Of a stretch of DNA of 39,096 nucleotides, positions 7,581 through 14,743 are shown piece after piece; the first letter of the stretch is position 1; each line of letters begins with the position of its first letter. The DNA is from a virus. A model generated the notes under the pieces. That model ran no database searches. It saw only the letters and a program-made list of their open reading frames with translations, and had not been told where the DNA came from. The DNA is taken from positions 1 through 39,096 of IMG/VR virus record IMGVR_UViG_3300043436_002609. One strand, written 5' to 3'. The translations under genes were made by a program, and so were the position numbers.

Positions 7581-8000
7581 ATGAAAGAAGTTAAACGATA
7601 TTCCGGTGTAATTGTTAAATGTGGTGATGAAGTATTACTTTGTAAAAGAAATGCTACAGGTACTTTGCCCGGACAATGGAGTATACCTTGTGGTCATTTG
7701 GAAAACGATGAACATCCAATGGATGGGGTCCAAAGAGAGTTCAAAGAAGAAACAAATTATACGTTAGATAATAAATTAAATTTAGTTGGATTTGTTAAAA
7801 GATATAATCGTGATGGTTCTGAGATTAAAGGATTGATGTATGTGTTTATGATGGAGACGGATGAGAGAATCAACCCTGACTTGGAAAATGCTATCGATGG
7901 TGATGAACATTCTATGTGCTCATACTTCAATATTAACAACCTACCATTTGAGGACAAAAATGACCAACTATGTCGTTTAATTAAAAGAATTTTACAATAA
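7581..8000 (+). CDS. NUDIX hydrolase
   Basis: 139 residues with a canonical NUDIX box: G at residue 38 beginning GHLENDE, then REFKEET (GX5EX7REUXEE), preceded by LPGQWSIPCG as in MutT/NUDT-type enzymes. The family cleaves nucleoside diphosphates linked to another moiety; phage members may sanitise nucleotides or process NAD or RNA caps, and the sequence does not say which. It shares a short intergenic region with the divergent DUF192 gene and overlaps the convergent HNH gene by nine bases. Confidence 0.93.
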   Translation: MKEVKRYSGVIVKCGDEVLLCKRNATGTLPGQWSIPCGHLENDEHPMDGVQREFKEETNYTLDNKLNLVGFVKRYNRDGSEIKGLMYVFMMETDERINPDLENAIDGDEHSMCSYFNINNLPFEDKNDQLCRLIKRILQ

Positions 8001-8666
8001 TTTACTACCTTTTATTAAATTATCTTTCGCCCATAATGGTTGAAGATTAGTATAATGATTTAATTTATATAACTCATCTTCTGTTTTTGCTGATGATAAT
8101 GGAATAATGTGGTCAATATGGATTTCAGAACCTAATTTGTCCCAACACATACCTTCGGTAAATAATGATTCAAAATAAATCTTGAATGAATCATAATCAC
8201 AACCAATAATTTCGGTAGTTGTAAATCTTTTATTTTTAAGGTATCGTAATATTGTATTTCGTAATGTTTTTTTTAATTTGTATAATATATCTGTTTTTAT
8301 TTTTAATTTTTCATAATTTTTTTTATATTCTTTTATATTTTCTTTATTTTTTTCTCTCCATTTTTTTGTTGATTCTTTTATTTTTTCATTATTAAGTTTT
8401 TTCCACTCACGATTTCTAATAATTTCTGAAGTTTTATTTTTTTCTCGCCATTTTCTCGTTTTTATATTTACTAATTCTTTATTTTCAGAGTTATATTTAC
8501 GAGACAATTCTAATACCTTATTTGGGTTATTTATTTTCCAATTTTTGTCGTATAAAGACATACATAGTTTGCAAGAACCTCTTTTACCGTCTTTGGTTGT
8601 TTTGTCAGAATAAAATTCACAAACATTTTTTTCTTTACCACATTTTTTACAAATCTTTCTTTCCAT
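7992..8666 (-). CDS. HNH endonuclease (homing-type)
   Basis: 224 residues. An N-terminal zinc knuckle CKKCGKEK ... CKLC is followed by a long Lys/Glu/Asn-rich helical linker (about 40-150). The C-terminal HNH core has IHIDHIIPLSSAKTEDEL and NLQPLWAKDNLIKGS. This architecture is typical of free-standing phage endonucleases that spread by cutting related genomes. Its start codon overlaps the end of the ribbon-helix-helix gene, so the two form one minus-strand unit. The coding sequence is even more AT-rich than its neighbours, in keeping with a mobile gene. Confidence 0.92.
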   Translation of the reverse strand: MERKICKKCGKEKNVCEFYSDKTTKDGKRGSCKLCMSLYDKNWKINNPNKVLELSRKYNSENKELVNIKTRKWREKNKTSEIIRNREWKKLNNEKIKESTKKWREKNKENIKEYKKNYEKLKIKTDILYKLKKTLRNTILRYLKNKRFTTTEIIGCDYDSFKIYFESLFTEGMCWDKLGSEIHIDHIIPLSSAKTEDELYKLNHYTNLQPLWAKDNLIKGSKLL

Positions 8667-8799
8667 AATACTCTTTTAATAAATTTTCAATCAATCTTGA
8701 TTTGTTTATCATTTCATTATCCATTCTCTTAAAAAGTTTTGGGTCTAAACTAATAGCGAATTTAATTTTCTTATCTTCTTCGTTTTTTCTTGGTTTCAT
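8647..8799 (-). CDS. Ribbon-helix-helix DNA-binding protein
   Basis: A 50-residue frame: basic start MKPRKNEEDKKI, a strand KFAISLDPKLF and two helices ending SRLIENLLKEYYGKKDL. This is the layout of MetJ/Arc-type ribbon-helix-helix repressors. Its last 20 bases overlap the start of the HNH gene in another frame, which couples the two. It probably binds the operator in front of this pair and limits nuclease expression; that is inference from position. Confidence 0.8.
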   Translation of the reverse strand: MKPRKNEEDKKIKFAISLDPKLFKRMDNEMINKSRLIENLLKEYYGKKDL

Positions 8800-8812
8800 A
8801 ATTGTCTTTATA

Positions 8813-8820
8813 TATAAATA
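8813..8820 (-). promoter_or_regulatory. TATTTATA element for the RHH-HNH pair
   Basis: On the minus strand GTGATATTTATATATAAAG, 13 bases upstream of the ATG at 8799. Confidence 0.5.
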
Positions 8821-8894
8821 TCACGAAAAGTATGAAAAGTTATACTTTTGTAAATATAATTATAAAAAAGATTAACTTTTTTAATTTTACGATA

Positions 8895-8902
8895 TATTTA
8901 TA
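8895..8902 (+). promoter_or_regulatory. TATTTATA element in front of a candidate small RNA
   Basis: CGATATATTTATAATC, the same context as elements in front of protein genes, but followed by no start codon before the terminator at 8946-8982. Confidence 0.45.
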
Positions 8903-8904
8903 AT

Positions 8905-8983
8905 CTCATAAGCCAACAACCCCTTTCTTACGGTTGGACACATTGAAACCTCAACAGAGTAAAATTTGTTGAGGTTTTTTTTG
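8905..8983 (+). ncRNA. Candidate small non-coding RNA
   Basis: Between a TATTTATA element (8895-8902) and a strong intrinsic terminator there are about 75 bases without an ATG. CCAAC (8913-8917) can pair with GTTGG (8933-8937) around a C-rich loop, and the terminator stem closes the molecule. The layout is a short transcript with a 5' hairpin and a 3' terminator. Its target and role are unknown, and an alternative is a terminated leader with no product. Confidence 0.4.
8946..8982 (+). terminator. Intrinsic terminator
   Basis: AAACCTCAACA (8946-8956) pairs with TGTTGAGGTTT (8967-8977), with a run of T to 8982. The end of the T tract plus the following G forms the TTTG box of the next promoter. 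Confidence 0.85.
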
Positions 8984-9010
8984 TTTATATTAAAAATAGT
9001 ATTATCTTTG
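8980..9010 (+). promoter_or_regulatory. Bacteroidota-type promoter
   Basis: TTTG at 8980-8983, a 19-base spacer, and TATCTTTG at 9003-9010. The ATG at 9033 lies 22 bases downstream. It drives the 9033-9798 pair. Confidence 0.8.
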
Positions 9011-9032
9011 TCGGGAATTTAAATCTTAAATT

Positions 9033-9542
9033 ATGGTAGTATTAGGGATTATATTGGGGGTTATTTTAGTAGTGTTAATGATAATTGGGGTTAACGGTTC
9101 AGGTAAAGATAACTATAGAAAGAAAAAATGTAAAAATTGGAAGGTTGGTGATAAACTGATTCTAACCCGAGTTGGTGATTACGTTTCAATATTAAAACAA
9201 AATAGAAAAGAATTCGCAACCCTTAAAGGTTGGTCTTTGACTGATTTATATATTGATTGTGGTGATGGTTCCACTTATAAAGTAAATTGGAATGTATTAC
9301 TTACTAATAAATCCGACTTATGGAGACAAAACTATGAAGAGGCTAAAAAAGTAATGGGTGTTAATCCTGGTTTTAGTGGTACTATTGGTGATGAATTAGA
9401 AACTACAGGTAAAAAAGTTGATGGTAAACCTATTGACTTAATGAATGAGGTTGAATGTGAGGTTTATTTGAAGAAAGCTTTGGAAGAAGAAGATTATGAC
9501 ACCGCTGAGTTGATTAAAAAAAGAATGGAAAAATTTAGATAA
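9033..9542 (+). CDS. Membrane-anchored protein with UVR-like C-terminal helix pair
   Basis: 169 residues. Residues 2-20 form one hydrophobic membrane segment, followed by a basic stretch, so the rest is probably cytoplasmic. The middle (VGDKLILTR ... WSLTDLYIDCGDGSTYKV) looks like a small beta-barrel. The last 30 residues, with YLKKALEEEDYDTAELIKKRM, match the UVR motif of UvrB/UvrC and related regulators, a helical hairpin for protein contact. No catalytic motif is visible. It is the first gene of a two-gene host-promoter operon. Confidence 0.8.
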   Translation: MVVLGIILGVILVVLMIIGVNGSGKDNYRKKKCKNWKVGDKLILTRVGDYVSILKQNRKEFATLKGWSLTDLYIDCGDGSTYKVNWNVLLTNKSDLWRQNYEEAKKVMGVNPGFSGTIGDELETTGKKVDGKPIDLMNEVECEVYLKKALEEEDYDTAELIKKRMEKFR

Positions 9543-9543
9543 T

Positions 9544-9798
9544 ATGAGAAATAGTGTGTTAGGTTTTATGGTGATAATTTTATTACTTATCGTAACCTCT
9601 GTAGGTTATAAAGTTTATTTGGTTAGTGGAATAAAAAAGGGGGGTCATTTATATGAAATCTCCATTCCGGGTAACAGACGACAAGAGACAAGTTTCTATA
9701 CTGAAAAGTATGTGGAGAAAGATGGATGTATAACATTCAAAGATGAGTTTGGTAGGTCACATAGAATATGTGGTATGTATAACATTACAGAATATTAA
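9544..9798 (+). CDS. Small membrane or exported protein
   Basis: 84 residues starting two bases after the previous gene. Residues 5-22 are hydrophobic (an N-terminal anchor or uncleaved signal), followed by a soluble basic domain with two Cys (residues about 66 and 76). Function unknown. Confidence 0.7.
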   Translation: MRNSVLGFMVIILLLIVTSVGYKVYLVSGIKKGGHLYEISIPGNRRQETSFYTEKYVEKDGCITFKDEFGRSHRICGMYNITEY

Positions 9799-9805
9799 AA
9801 AAAAA

Positions 9806-9836
9806 TTTGTATATTAAAAAAATAGTATTATCTTTG
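9806..9836 (+). promoter_or_regulatory. Bacteroidota-type promoter
   Basis: TTTG at 9806-9809, a 19-base spacer, and TATCTTTG at 9829-9836, with a 20-base leader before the ATG at 9857. Confidence 0.8.
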
Positions 9837-9856
9837 TCCCATAGAAAATTAAACAT

Positions 9857-10132
9857 ATGAAAACAAATACTTACTCTATTAGAATTGAGAACGAAAAGTT
9901 CGGAAAACTATTACACGAGACATTCGTGGACGCAATTCAATTCAAATTATTCTTGAAGATGGTCCAGGGTTGTATTGAGTTGAAAAATGATTTAACATTC
10001 TTCAACGGGAGTGACTTCTTAATTCACGTCCCACACAAATACTTAGTTGATTCAATTATTGTTACATCAGTTAACGATTACGACTTGGCTGACCATATGA
10101 GAAGTAAAGTAGAAGCATTAGTAACTAAATAA
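9857..10132 (+). CDS. Unknown 91-residue protein
   Basis: First gene after the promoter at 9806-9836. A soluble alpha/beta protein (TYSIRIENEKFGKLLHE at the start) with no recognised motif and no membrane segment. It is nine bases from the next gene, with which it presumably forms an operon. Confidence 0.7.
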   Translation: MKTNTYSIRIENEKFGKLLHETFVDAIQFKLFLKMVQGCIELKNDLTFFNGSDFLIHVPHKYLVDSIIVTSVNDYDLADHMRSKVEALVTK

Positions 10133-10141
10133 TAGTAAGGT

Positions 10142-10642
10142 ATGAGCACAAATTATTACAAAATTCCAAAAGCAAGTGAGGTTAGAGTCAAATACCTTAA
10201 CTTGGTTGAACAAATAAACGATTTGGACATATGGAGTCCGGAAAACATTTATAATGAATTTAGAACCACTGAAAAGGGTTATGAGAGATGGTCTGCTTGG
10301 GATGAATTCCTTGATGGTATGAAAATTCATATTGGTAAAAGAAGTTCAGGGTGGAAATTCTTATGGAATTTCCAAGATAACAAATTTTACACTAATAAGG
10401 AAGAACTATTTAAGTTCATCCGTTCAGGTAGAGTTGTGGACGAATATGGTGAATTACAAGACACCGAAGAGTTCATTAAGATGGCTTTGGAGTGGGGTCA
10501 ACCGGATGGTTATGTGTTGGATAAGAATTATATGGACGAACAAAGTAAGTTGGCTCATTACAAACCTTTTACCGATATGTCAAAATATTATGATAAAGAA
10601 GTTGATGGACTTCGAGTATCATCATCAACTGAGTTTTCCTAA
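10142..10642 (+). CDS. Unknown 166-residue protein
   Basis: A soluble, Trp- and Tyr-rich protein. The stretch KIHIGKRSSGWKFLWNFQ followed by KEELFKFIRSG and later EWGQPDGYVLD resembles small phage proteins of unknown function that I have no name for. The other open frame at 10332-10652 is a shadow of this gene. Two hairpins follow. Confidence 0.8.
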   Translation: MSTNYYKIPKASEVRVKYLNLVEQINDLDIWSPENIYNEFRTTEKGYERWSAWDEFLDGMKIHIGKRSSGWKFLWNFQDNKFYTNKEELFKFIRSGRVVDEYGELQDTEEFIKMALEWGQPDGYVLDKNYMDEQSKLAHYKPFTDMSKYYDKEVDGLRVSSSTEFS

Positions 10643-10671
10643 TTCTCTTTAAAAATAGGATGGTGGAGTCG

Positions 10672-10722
10672 CCGACTTTATGTCGGTCCAAAATTAACCC
10701 TCACATAAAGTGGGGGTTTTTT
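10672..10722 (+). terminator. Double hairpin, the second an intrinsic terminator
   Basis: CCGAC (10672-10676) pairs with GTCGG (10682-10686). AACCCTCAC (10696-10704) then pairs with GTGGGGGTT (10710-10718), followed by T6. The first hairpin sits in a conserved-looking GGTGGAGTCG context whose pieces recur at 38244-38275. Confidence 0.8.
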
Positions 10723-10733
10723 GTTTAATCGGA

Positions 10734-10741
10734 TATTTATA
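10734..10741 (+). promoter_or_regulatory. TATTTATA element (putative late promoter)
   Basis: GGATATTTATAAATAAAAG, 12 bases before the ATG at 10754 and directly after a terminator. Confidence 0.55.
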
Positions 10742-10753
10742 AATAAAAGAATT

Positions 10754-11071
10754 ATGGGTAACGTTATATTAACAGAAAAACAACTTGAAAAGTTGATTAG
10801 TAAAATGAGAACAGTTAACGAGAATCATGAAGAAGGTTCTTACATGGCTAAACAACAATTATTTACTATTGCAACATTAGCTAACGCTATGTGGGAAAAA
10901 ATGGAAAATGGGGAGCAACTTGAAGATTGGATGGAATCTAAAATATCTCAAGCAGAACAAAGTATTATTGGTGTTGTAAAAACATTTATGTATGATGAAT
11001 TTAAGGGTGAGTCCCAAAACAATGATGGAATGGGTAAATTAAATTACGATGAAATTATAATTGGTAAATAA
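10754..11071 (+). CDS. Leader-bearing helical protein
   Basis: I take the ATG at 10754 (MGNVILTEKQLEKL), 105 residues; the frame upstream contains the promoter-like element. L-T-E at residues 6-8 matches the leader pattern, and a second possible boundary (TVNEN) lies near 22-26. The rest is alpha-helical, with MWEKMENGEQLEDWMESKISQ. It is probably a small internal or virion-associated protein by analogy with the other leader proteins; no domain is recognised. Confidence 0.75.
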   Translation: MGNVILTEKQLEKLISKMRTVNENHEEGSYMAKQQLFTIATLANAMWEKMENGEQLEDWMESKISQAEQSIIGVVKTFMYDEFKGESQNNDGMGKLNYDEIIIGK

Positions 11072-11091
11072 TAAATTACAATTAAACGATA

Positions 11092-11099
11092 TATTTATA
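11092..11099 (+). promoter_or_regulatory. TATTTATA element (putative late promoter)
   Basis: CGATATATTTATATGTAAAAC, 14 bases before the ATG at 11114. Confidence 0.5.
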
Positions 11100-11113
11100 T
11101 GTAAAACTTTATT

Positions 11114-11572
11114 ATGGGAAACAATGTATTATTAGAAGTTAAGAAAAAAAACTTAATGAGAGAGCAAAAAGAAGAGGGTGAAATTGAGGTAGATGATACA
11201 AAAACCAATTCAGGGTTTAAAGATATGGTGTCTATTTTATTGCATTCACAAACTCAAGTACACATTTTTCATTTACAAACAAAATCATATTCAGAACATA
11301 AGGCTCTACAAGGGTATTATGAAGGGATTGATGCACTTATAGATGGTATTATTGAAAGTTATCAAGGTAAACACGATGTGATTACTGGATACAATTCAAT
11401 CAAAACTGAAGAGTATAAAAGTTCTGAACAAGTTATTAAGTACTTCAAATCATTGGATTCAATGGTTGAAAAAAACAGAAAAAGTGTGAAAGAATCATTT
11501 CTTCAAAATCAAATTGATACAGTTCAAGAATTAATATATTCCACATTATATAAATTAAGATTCTTAAAATAA
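11114..11572 (+). CDS. DUF5856-like helical (ferritin-like) phage protein with leader
   Basis: 152 residues. The core HSQTQVHIFHLQTKSYSEHKAL and GYYEGIDALIDGIIESYQGKHD is what I remember of the DUF5856 family of phage proteins, which has a four-helix, Dps/ferritin-like look with repeated His and Glu. Whether it binds metal cannot be told. The N terminus MGNNVLLEVKKK carries L-L-E at 6-8, the leader pattern, followed by a basic then acidic stretch. It precedes the MKELIRRILREE gene by four bases. Confidence 0.75.
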   Translation: MGNNVLLEVKKKNLMREQKEEGEIEVDDTKTNSGFKDMVSILLHSQTQVHIFHLQTKSYSEHKALQGYYEGIDALIDGIIESYQGKHDVITGYNSIKTEEYKSSEQVIKYFKSLDSMVEKNRKSVKESFLQNQIDTVQELIYSTLYKLRFLK

Positions 11573-11576
11573 TATA

Positions 11577-12497
11577 ATGAAAGAACTAATTAGACGTATA
11601 CTACGAGAAGAACAAGAAGGTCCTTTAACTAAAAAGGAAATTATGTTATTTAAGTATATTGACAAACATAAAAGGGAAACTAAGACTCAACCTGAATTTT
11701 TAAAATTTTTAAGGTCTATTTTACCGGTACTTGGAATGTCACCAAACGACTCTCATTTTTATTATGAAGTATACACGGCTAACTTCAGACCGGAAGGGGA
11801 TTATGAAAATTTAACAAACGAGAATTTCAAGGATTTCAGACAATTCAAACAGAGAAAAGTTACTAATAATACGGCTTATGAATATGCGTCGGCTAGAATG
11901 CCGTTTAAGGGTTCAAATATTGAAGGTCAGTGGAATGTAAATAATAATAATGATTGGTATTATGTTATTACATCATATGGGTGGTATCCAGTGTTCTTAT
12001 TTATTAATGACCAATGGTACAGAACATTAGAAACGTATTCAAGTTCTACAAGAAAACAAATGAGTCAGGTTAACCCTGTTAAATTTGATTCAAACTTAAA
12101 TGCAAATGTTATGAGTATTACCAAAGATGAGATGGAAGGTCTTATTCGAGGAAGTCGTAACATTGAAACGGTTAAATCTAGTAGAGTTTCAAACTTTGTA
12201 AAAGATAAAGATAAAATAACTAATCAATCAAAATTAATCAGTGGAGGTTGGGGGGATAATGCTCACAGAGTTAATTTTATGATTAAAGACATTGAGGATG
12301 TTGATGGTAAAATTAAAATATCTGTCAAAGTTCTTAAAGCTGGTAAAATGGTTGACAGGAAAATGATACCGGATTCCAATTTTAGAGACAATCCTGAGTT
12401 ATTGAACAATATTACAAATACAATTAAACAAGACATACTAAGAACTTATCCGAAATACTTAACGGATGATAACACTGAGATAGAATTATTAGATTAA
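11577..12497 (+). CDS. Leader-bearing unknown protein (MKELIRRILREE type)
   Basis: 306 residues. The N terminus is the class-B leader MKELIRRILREEQEG, nearly identical to those at 29272 (minus) and 32657; cleavage after L-R-E would remove 11 residues. The mature part is basic in its first third, has an aromatic segment (DWYYVITSYGWYPVFLFINDQW) near 125-145, and has a Lys/Asp-rich C-terminal half. No enzymatic motif is recognised. The three proteins that share the leader are otherwise unalike, which argues for a sorting signal rather than a domain. Confidence 0.82.
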   Translation: MKELIRRILREEQEGPLTKKEIMLFKYIDKHKRETKTQPEFLKFLRSILPVLGMSPNDSHFYYEVYTANFRPEGDYENLTNENFKDFRQFKQRKVTNNTAYEYASARMPFKGSNIEGQWNVNNNNDWYYVITSYGWYPVFLFINDQWYRTLETYSSSTRKQMSQVNPVKFDSNLNANVMSITKDEMEGLIRGSRNIETVKSSRVSNFVKDKDKITNQSKLISGGWGDNAHRVNFMIKDIEDVDGKIKISVKVLKAGKMVDRKMIPDSNFRDNPELLNNITNTIKQDILRTYPKYLTDDNTEIELLD

Positions 12498-12527
12498 AAA
12501 AAAAGGAACATTTAGTTCCTTTTTTTT
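12497..12527 (+). terminator. Intrinsic terminator
   Basis: A8GGAAC (12497-12509) pairs with GTTCCT8 (12515-12527). The last T residues plus G12528 are also the TTTG box of the next promoter. Confidence 0.85.
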
Positions 12528-12555
12528 GTTTATATGGGATTAAGTATTATCTTTG
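12525..12555 (+). promoter_or_regulatory. Bacteroidota-type promoter giving a leaderless mRNA
   Basis: TTTG (12525-12528), a 19-base spacer, and TATCTTTG (12548-12555). The ATG at 12560 is only four bases after the box, so transcription should begin at or next to the start codon. Confidence 0.75.
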
Positions 12556-12559
12556 TACT

Positions 12560-12895
12560 ATGAATCCGTATCCAAAACCTTTACAATTATTATTAAAAGA
12601 GATATATAAGGAGTTTCCTCACTTGAGGAGACATCCTGAATATCGTTTTTATTATTTACATTACGGATATCCTACAAAGGAGTACTTCCTTGTTCTAACA
12701 AACTTGATACCTGAATCTTACAATGACAATGACCTTGTTTCTTACATAAATCAAATGGCACCTGTTTTTGGTTTTATTGAGGCGGCATTGATGAAACCGG
12801 ACGATTTTGAAAAATTTATTTTAGAACCAATAAATGAGAATATAAAAGATTTACGGGGTAGTGAGTATAAAAGTTTTGGATATGAGGTGTGGTAA
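12560..12895 (+). CDS. Unknown 111-residue protein, leaderless
   Basis: A soluble protein with a Pro/aromatic-rich N terminus (MNPYPKPLQLLLKEIYKEFP) and a hydrophobic centre. The domain is not recognised. The start codon is fixed by the promoter four bases upstream. It is probably expressed early by host polymerase. Confidence 0.75.
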   Translation: MNPYPKPLQLLLKEIYKEFPHLRRHPEYRFYYLHYGYPTKEYFLVLTNLIPESYNDNDLVSYINQMAPVFGFIEAALMKPDDFEKFILEPINENIKDLRGSEYKSFGYEVW

Positions 12896-12954
12896 TTTGA
12901 CTTCTTAATAAAAAATAATTATACTATACAAACAAACAATAAAACAATTTTATT

Positions 12955-13392
12955 ATGAACATAAAGAAAGCTTTAAAAGAGAAAAACCGATTGGTTAAAG
13001 AGATTTTAGATTTACACACTAGAGTGGCGACATACAACTCAGTTGAGGTTGGGAATGTTAGACCATATTCGGCTAAAGAATCAATGGAATTACTTAACCA
13101 AAAAAGTAATGAGTTAGTGGAACTTAAAACTAAAATCCACAGAGCAAATGATTTGGTGTATCAACACATTTTTAGATTGTCGGAATTGAAATCTATGATT
13201 GCGAGAATTAAAAACTTGGATTGTAATGAGGGTATTGTCCAAGATTACTACTCAAGAAATCGTGAGACACCTGCTGTGAAAGAAACGGAAATCTCAATTG
13301 TTGAGAGAGACGAGATGGTTAAACATATGGAAGGACAAATTGAAGAGATTCAAGATATTTTGGATTACCATAACCAAATCACCGAAATATAG
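12955..13392 (+). CDS. Coiled-coil protein (DIP1984/DUF6847-like)
   Basis: 145 residues, almost entirely alpha-helical. ALKEKNRLVKEILDLHTRVA is followed by VELKTKIHRANDLV, a layout reminiscent of the DIP1984/DUF6847 family, whose function is unknown. A Tyr/Arg-rich break near 100 (DYYSRNRETP) separates a second coiled coil. TTTG at 12896-12899 and TATACTAT 20 bases later may be a degenerate promoter. It ends in TAG, rare in this window, which shows TAG is read as stop. Confidence 0.75.
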   Translation: MNIKKALKEKNRLVKEILDLHTRVATYNSVEVGNVRPYSAKESMELLNQKSNELVELKTKIHRANDLVYQHIFRLSELKSMIARIKNLDCNEGIVQDYYSRNRETPAVKETEISIVERDEMVKHMEGQIEEIQDILDYHNQITEI

Positions 13393-13457
13393 TTCAGTGT
13401 CCGGAAGGGATATAATGTAATATATATGGACTATTCCGTATTACCTACAAACTCATT

Positions 13458-13577
13458 ATGAAAGTCGTCGACGTTTTGATGATGATGAAGTACTCAAACC
13501 TCAACACTCAGCAGTTCAAAATTAATTTGTCAAAACTTAAAACTCTTTTTGATTTACTTATTGAACTTCCAACCTGA
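13458..13577 (+). CDS. Possible 39-residue protein
   Basis: MKVVDVLMMMKYSNLN ... LFDLLIELPT, a short amphipathic frame in the 226-base gap between 13392 and 13619, followed six bases later by a terminator. The alternative is a short non-coding transcript or the 3' untranslated region of 12955-13392. The remaining 65 bases before it hold nothing I recognise. Confidence 0.4.
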   Translation: MKVVDVLMMMKYSNLNTQQFKINLSKLKTLFDLLIELPT

Positions 13578-13583
13578 CTATAA

Positions 13584-13613
13584 AAAAACCCCTCGAGAAA
13601 TCGGGGGGTTTTT
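13584..13613. terminator. Bidirectional intrinsic terminator
   Basis: AAAAACCCCTCGA (13584-13596) pairs with TCGGGGGGTTTTT (13601-13613), with GAAA in the loop. It separates the plus-strand run from the convergent gene ending at 13619; both strands have a T run. Confidence 0.85.
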
Positions 13614-13618
13614 GTATT

Positions 13619-14320
13619 TTAAAATTGTATTTTAAAATTTAAAGGAACATTAACATCTTCTTCGTAGTTTGTTTCGACTTCTAATATAATTTGATTATCC
13701 TTTGGGCTAAACACAAATCTACCTTGACCACCTTCATTGTTAAACCAATCTAAACCGGTTTCTTCTAACCATTGATACGACATATCTTCAATAAGTTTTG
13801 GAATGTTCTCAGTGGACCCATTGATGTTAATATAATCATCTAAAGCTCCACTATCTCCACCACCATTAAATGTTAACTCAGCATCACCATCTTCACCAAT
13901 TTGTTCAAATAATCTTAAAACTTCATTATATATTTCTTCAGTATAATCTTCAGCAATCTCGGTTAAGTCTTTGGAAAAATCATTAAAATTACTTGAAAAT
14001 TGCCACTCCATTGCGTCCGTAGTTAGTATTCTTTCAACACAATCAATTTCAATGGTTAACTGACCTCTGAAGTCACAATCTGTAGTAGAATTTTCAATTA
14101 GTTCGTTAGTTTCAATAATTTCATTAAGAACTTCATCTATTTTAGAGTAACTTTCGATACTTGTACGTATTTGTGGTGATTGAAAATTTTCTTCTTCCCA
14201 ATCTAAATTACAATTTTCTATATAATATTCTTTGTGAACAGTTTCGGCACCGTGTGAACGACAGTAGTATGCGAAAAGTTTTAATGATTTTAATTGTTCT
14301 TCTGTTATTTGTGGTGTCAT
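13619..14320 (-). CDS. DUF6878-like acidic protein with leader
   Basis: 233 residues. The start MTPQITEEQLK has I-T-E at 5-7, like the short leaders. The C-terminal half has LTFNGGGDSGALDD, then LEETGLDWFNNEGGQGRFVF and a final EVETNYEED. The GxGDSG ... (W/F)xxNxGGxG pattern is one I associate with DUF6878-type proteins of phages and bacteria, whose function is unknown. It is very acidic. A TATTTATA element is 12 bases upstream of the start. Confidence 0.75.
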   Translation of the reverse strand: MTPQITEEQLKSLKLFAYYCRSHGAETVHKEYYIENCNLDWEEENFQSPQIRTSIESYSKIDEVLNEIIETNELIENSTTDCDFRGQLTIEIDCVERILTTDAMEWQFSSNFNDFSKDLTEIAEDYTEEIYNEVLRLFEQIGEDGDAELTFNGGGDSGALDDYININGSTENIPKLIEDMSYQWLEETGLDWFNNEGGQGRFVFSPKDNQIILEVETNYEEDVNVPLNFKIQF

Positions 14321-14332
14321 AAATCTTTTTAT

Positions 14333-14340
14333 TATAAATA
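14333..14340 (-). promoter_or_regulatory. TATTTATA element (putative late promoter)
   Basis: On the minus strand CATATTTATAATAAAAAG, 12 bases before the ATG at 14320 and right after the stop of the upstream minus gene. Confidence 0.5.
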
Positions 14341-14342
14341 TG

Positions 14343-14693
14343 TTAATCTACGTTAATTTCCATAGTTCGAATCATCCACATAGGTTTTTCTTTGGAATCC
14401 AAAGCTATTATCCATTCACGAGCTGTTGGAATGTAGTTATAACAATCCTCTTTAACGTGTTGTTCTCCCACATAACGAGTATAGACAACCTTTCCGTCAC
14501 TATTTGTAAACATTGGACCAAACTTCTCTTCCATTTCAAATATACCCTCGCTGTGATGTCTGAACATTCTATGTAATGAATGTCCATACCACGATTTTGT
14601 GTGGTCAAGCCAGTTATGTAAGTGGATATAATCTTCCCATATTCCACCAAACTTTTTGGCGGATGATTTCGCGTGAATTATTGGGTGTGCCAT
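14343..14693 (-). CDS. DUF6915-like protein
   Basis: 116 residues beginning MAHPIIHAKSSAKKFGG, then EDYIHLHNWLDHTK, HRMFRHHSEGIF and YVGEQHVKEDC. This His-rich arrangement matches what I recall of DUF6915, a small family in phages and bacteria without known function; the conserved His suggest metal binding. The 15 bases upstream include, further on, a TATAAATA (minus sense) that is the other strand of the element at 14709-14716. Shadow frames occur on both strands. Confidence 0.82.
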   Translation of the reverse strand: MAHPIIHAKSSAKKFGGIWEDYIHLHNWLDHTKSWYGHSLHRMFRHHSEGIFEMEEKFGPMFTNSDGKVVYTRYVGEQHVKEDCYNYIPTAREWIIALDSKEKPMWMIRTMEINVD

Positions 14694-14708
14694 TTCTGTA
14701 GTTTTAAC

Positions 14709-14716
14709 TATTTATA
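14709..14716 (+). promoter_or_regulatory. TATTTATA element between divergent genes
   Basis: Plus sense CTATTTATAATT, 27 bases before the ATG at 14744. Minus sense is TATAAATA, 15 bases before the ATG at 14693. The same divergent arrangement occurs at 7557-7564. Confidence 0.45.
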
Positions 14717-14743
14717 ATTATAATTTAAGAAACAAAATAATAA

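Noticed and set aside
10332-10652. 106-codon plus-strand frame inside 10142-10642
   Set aside because: Lies in another frame of a better gene and has basic/Trp/Ser composition typical of shadows.
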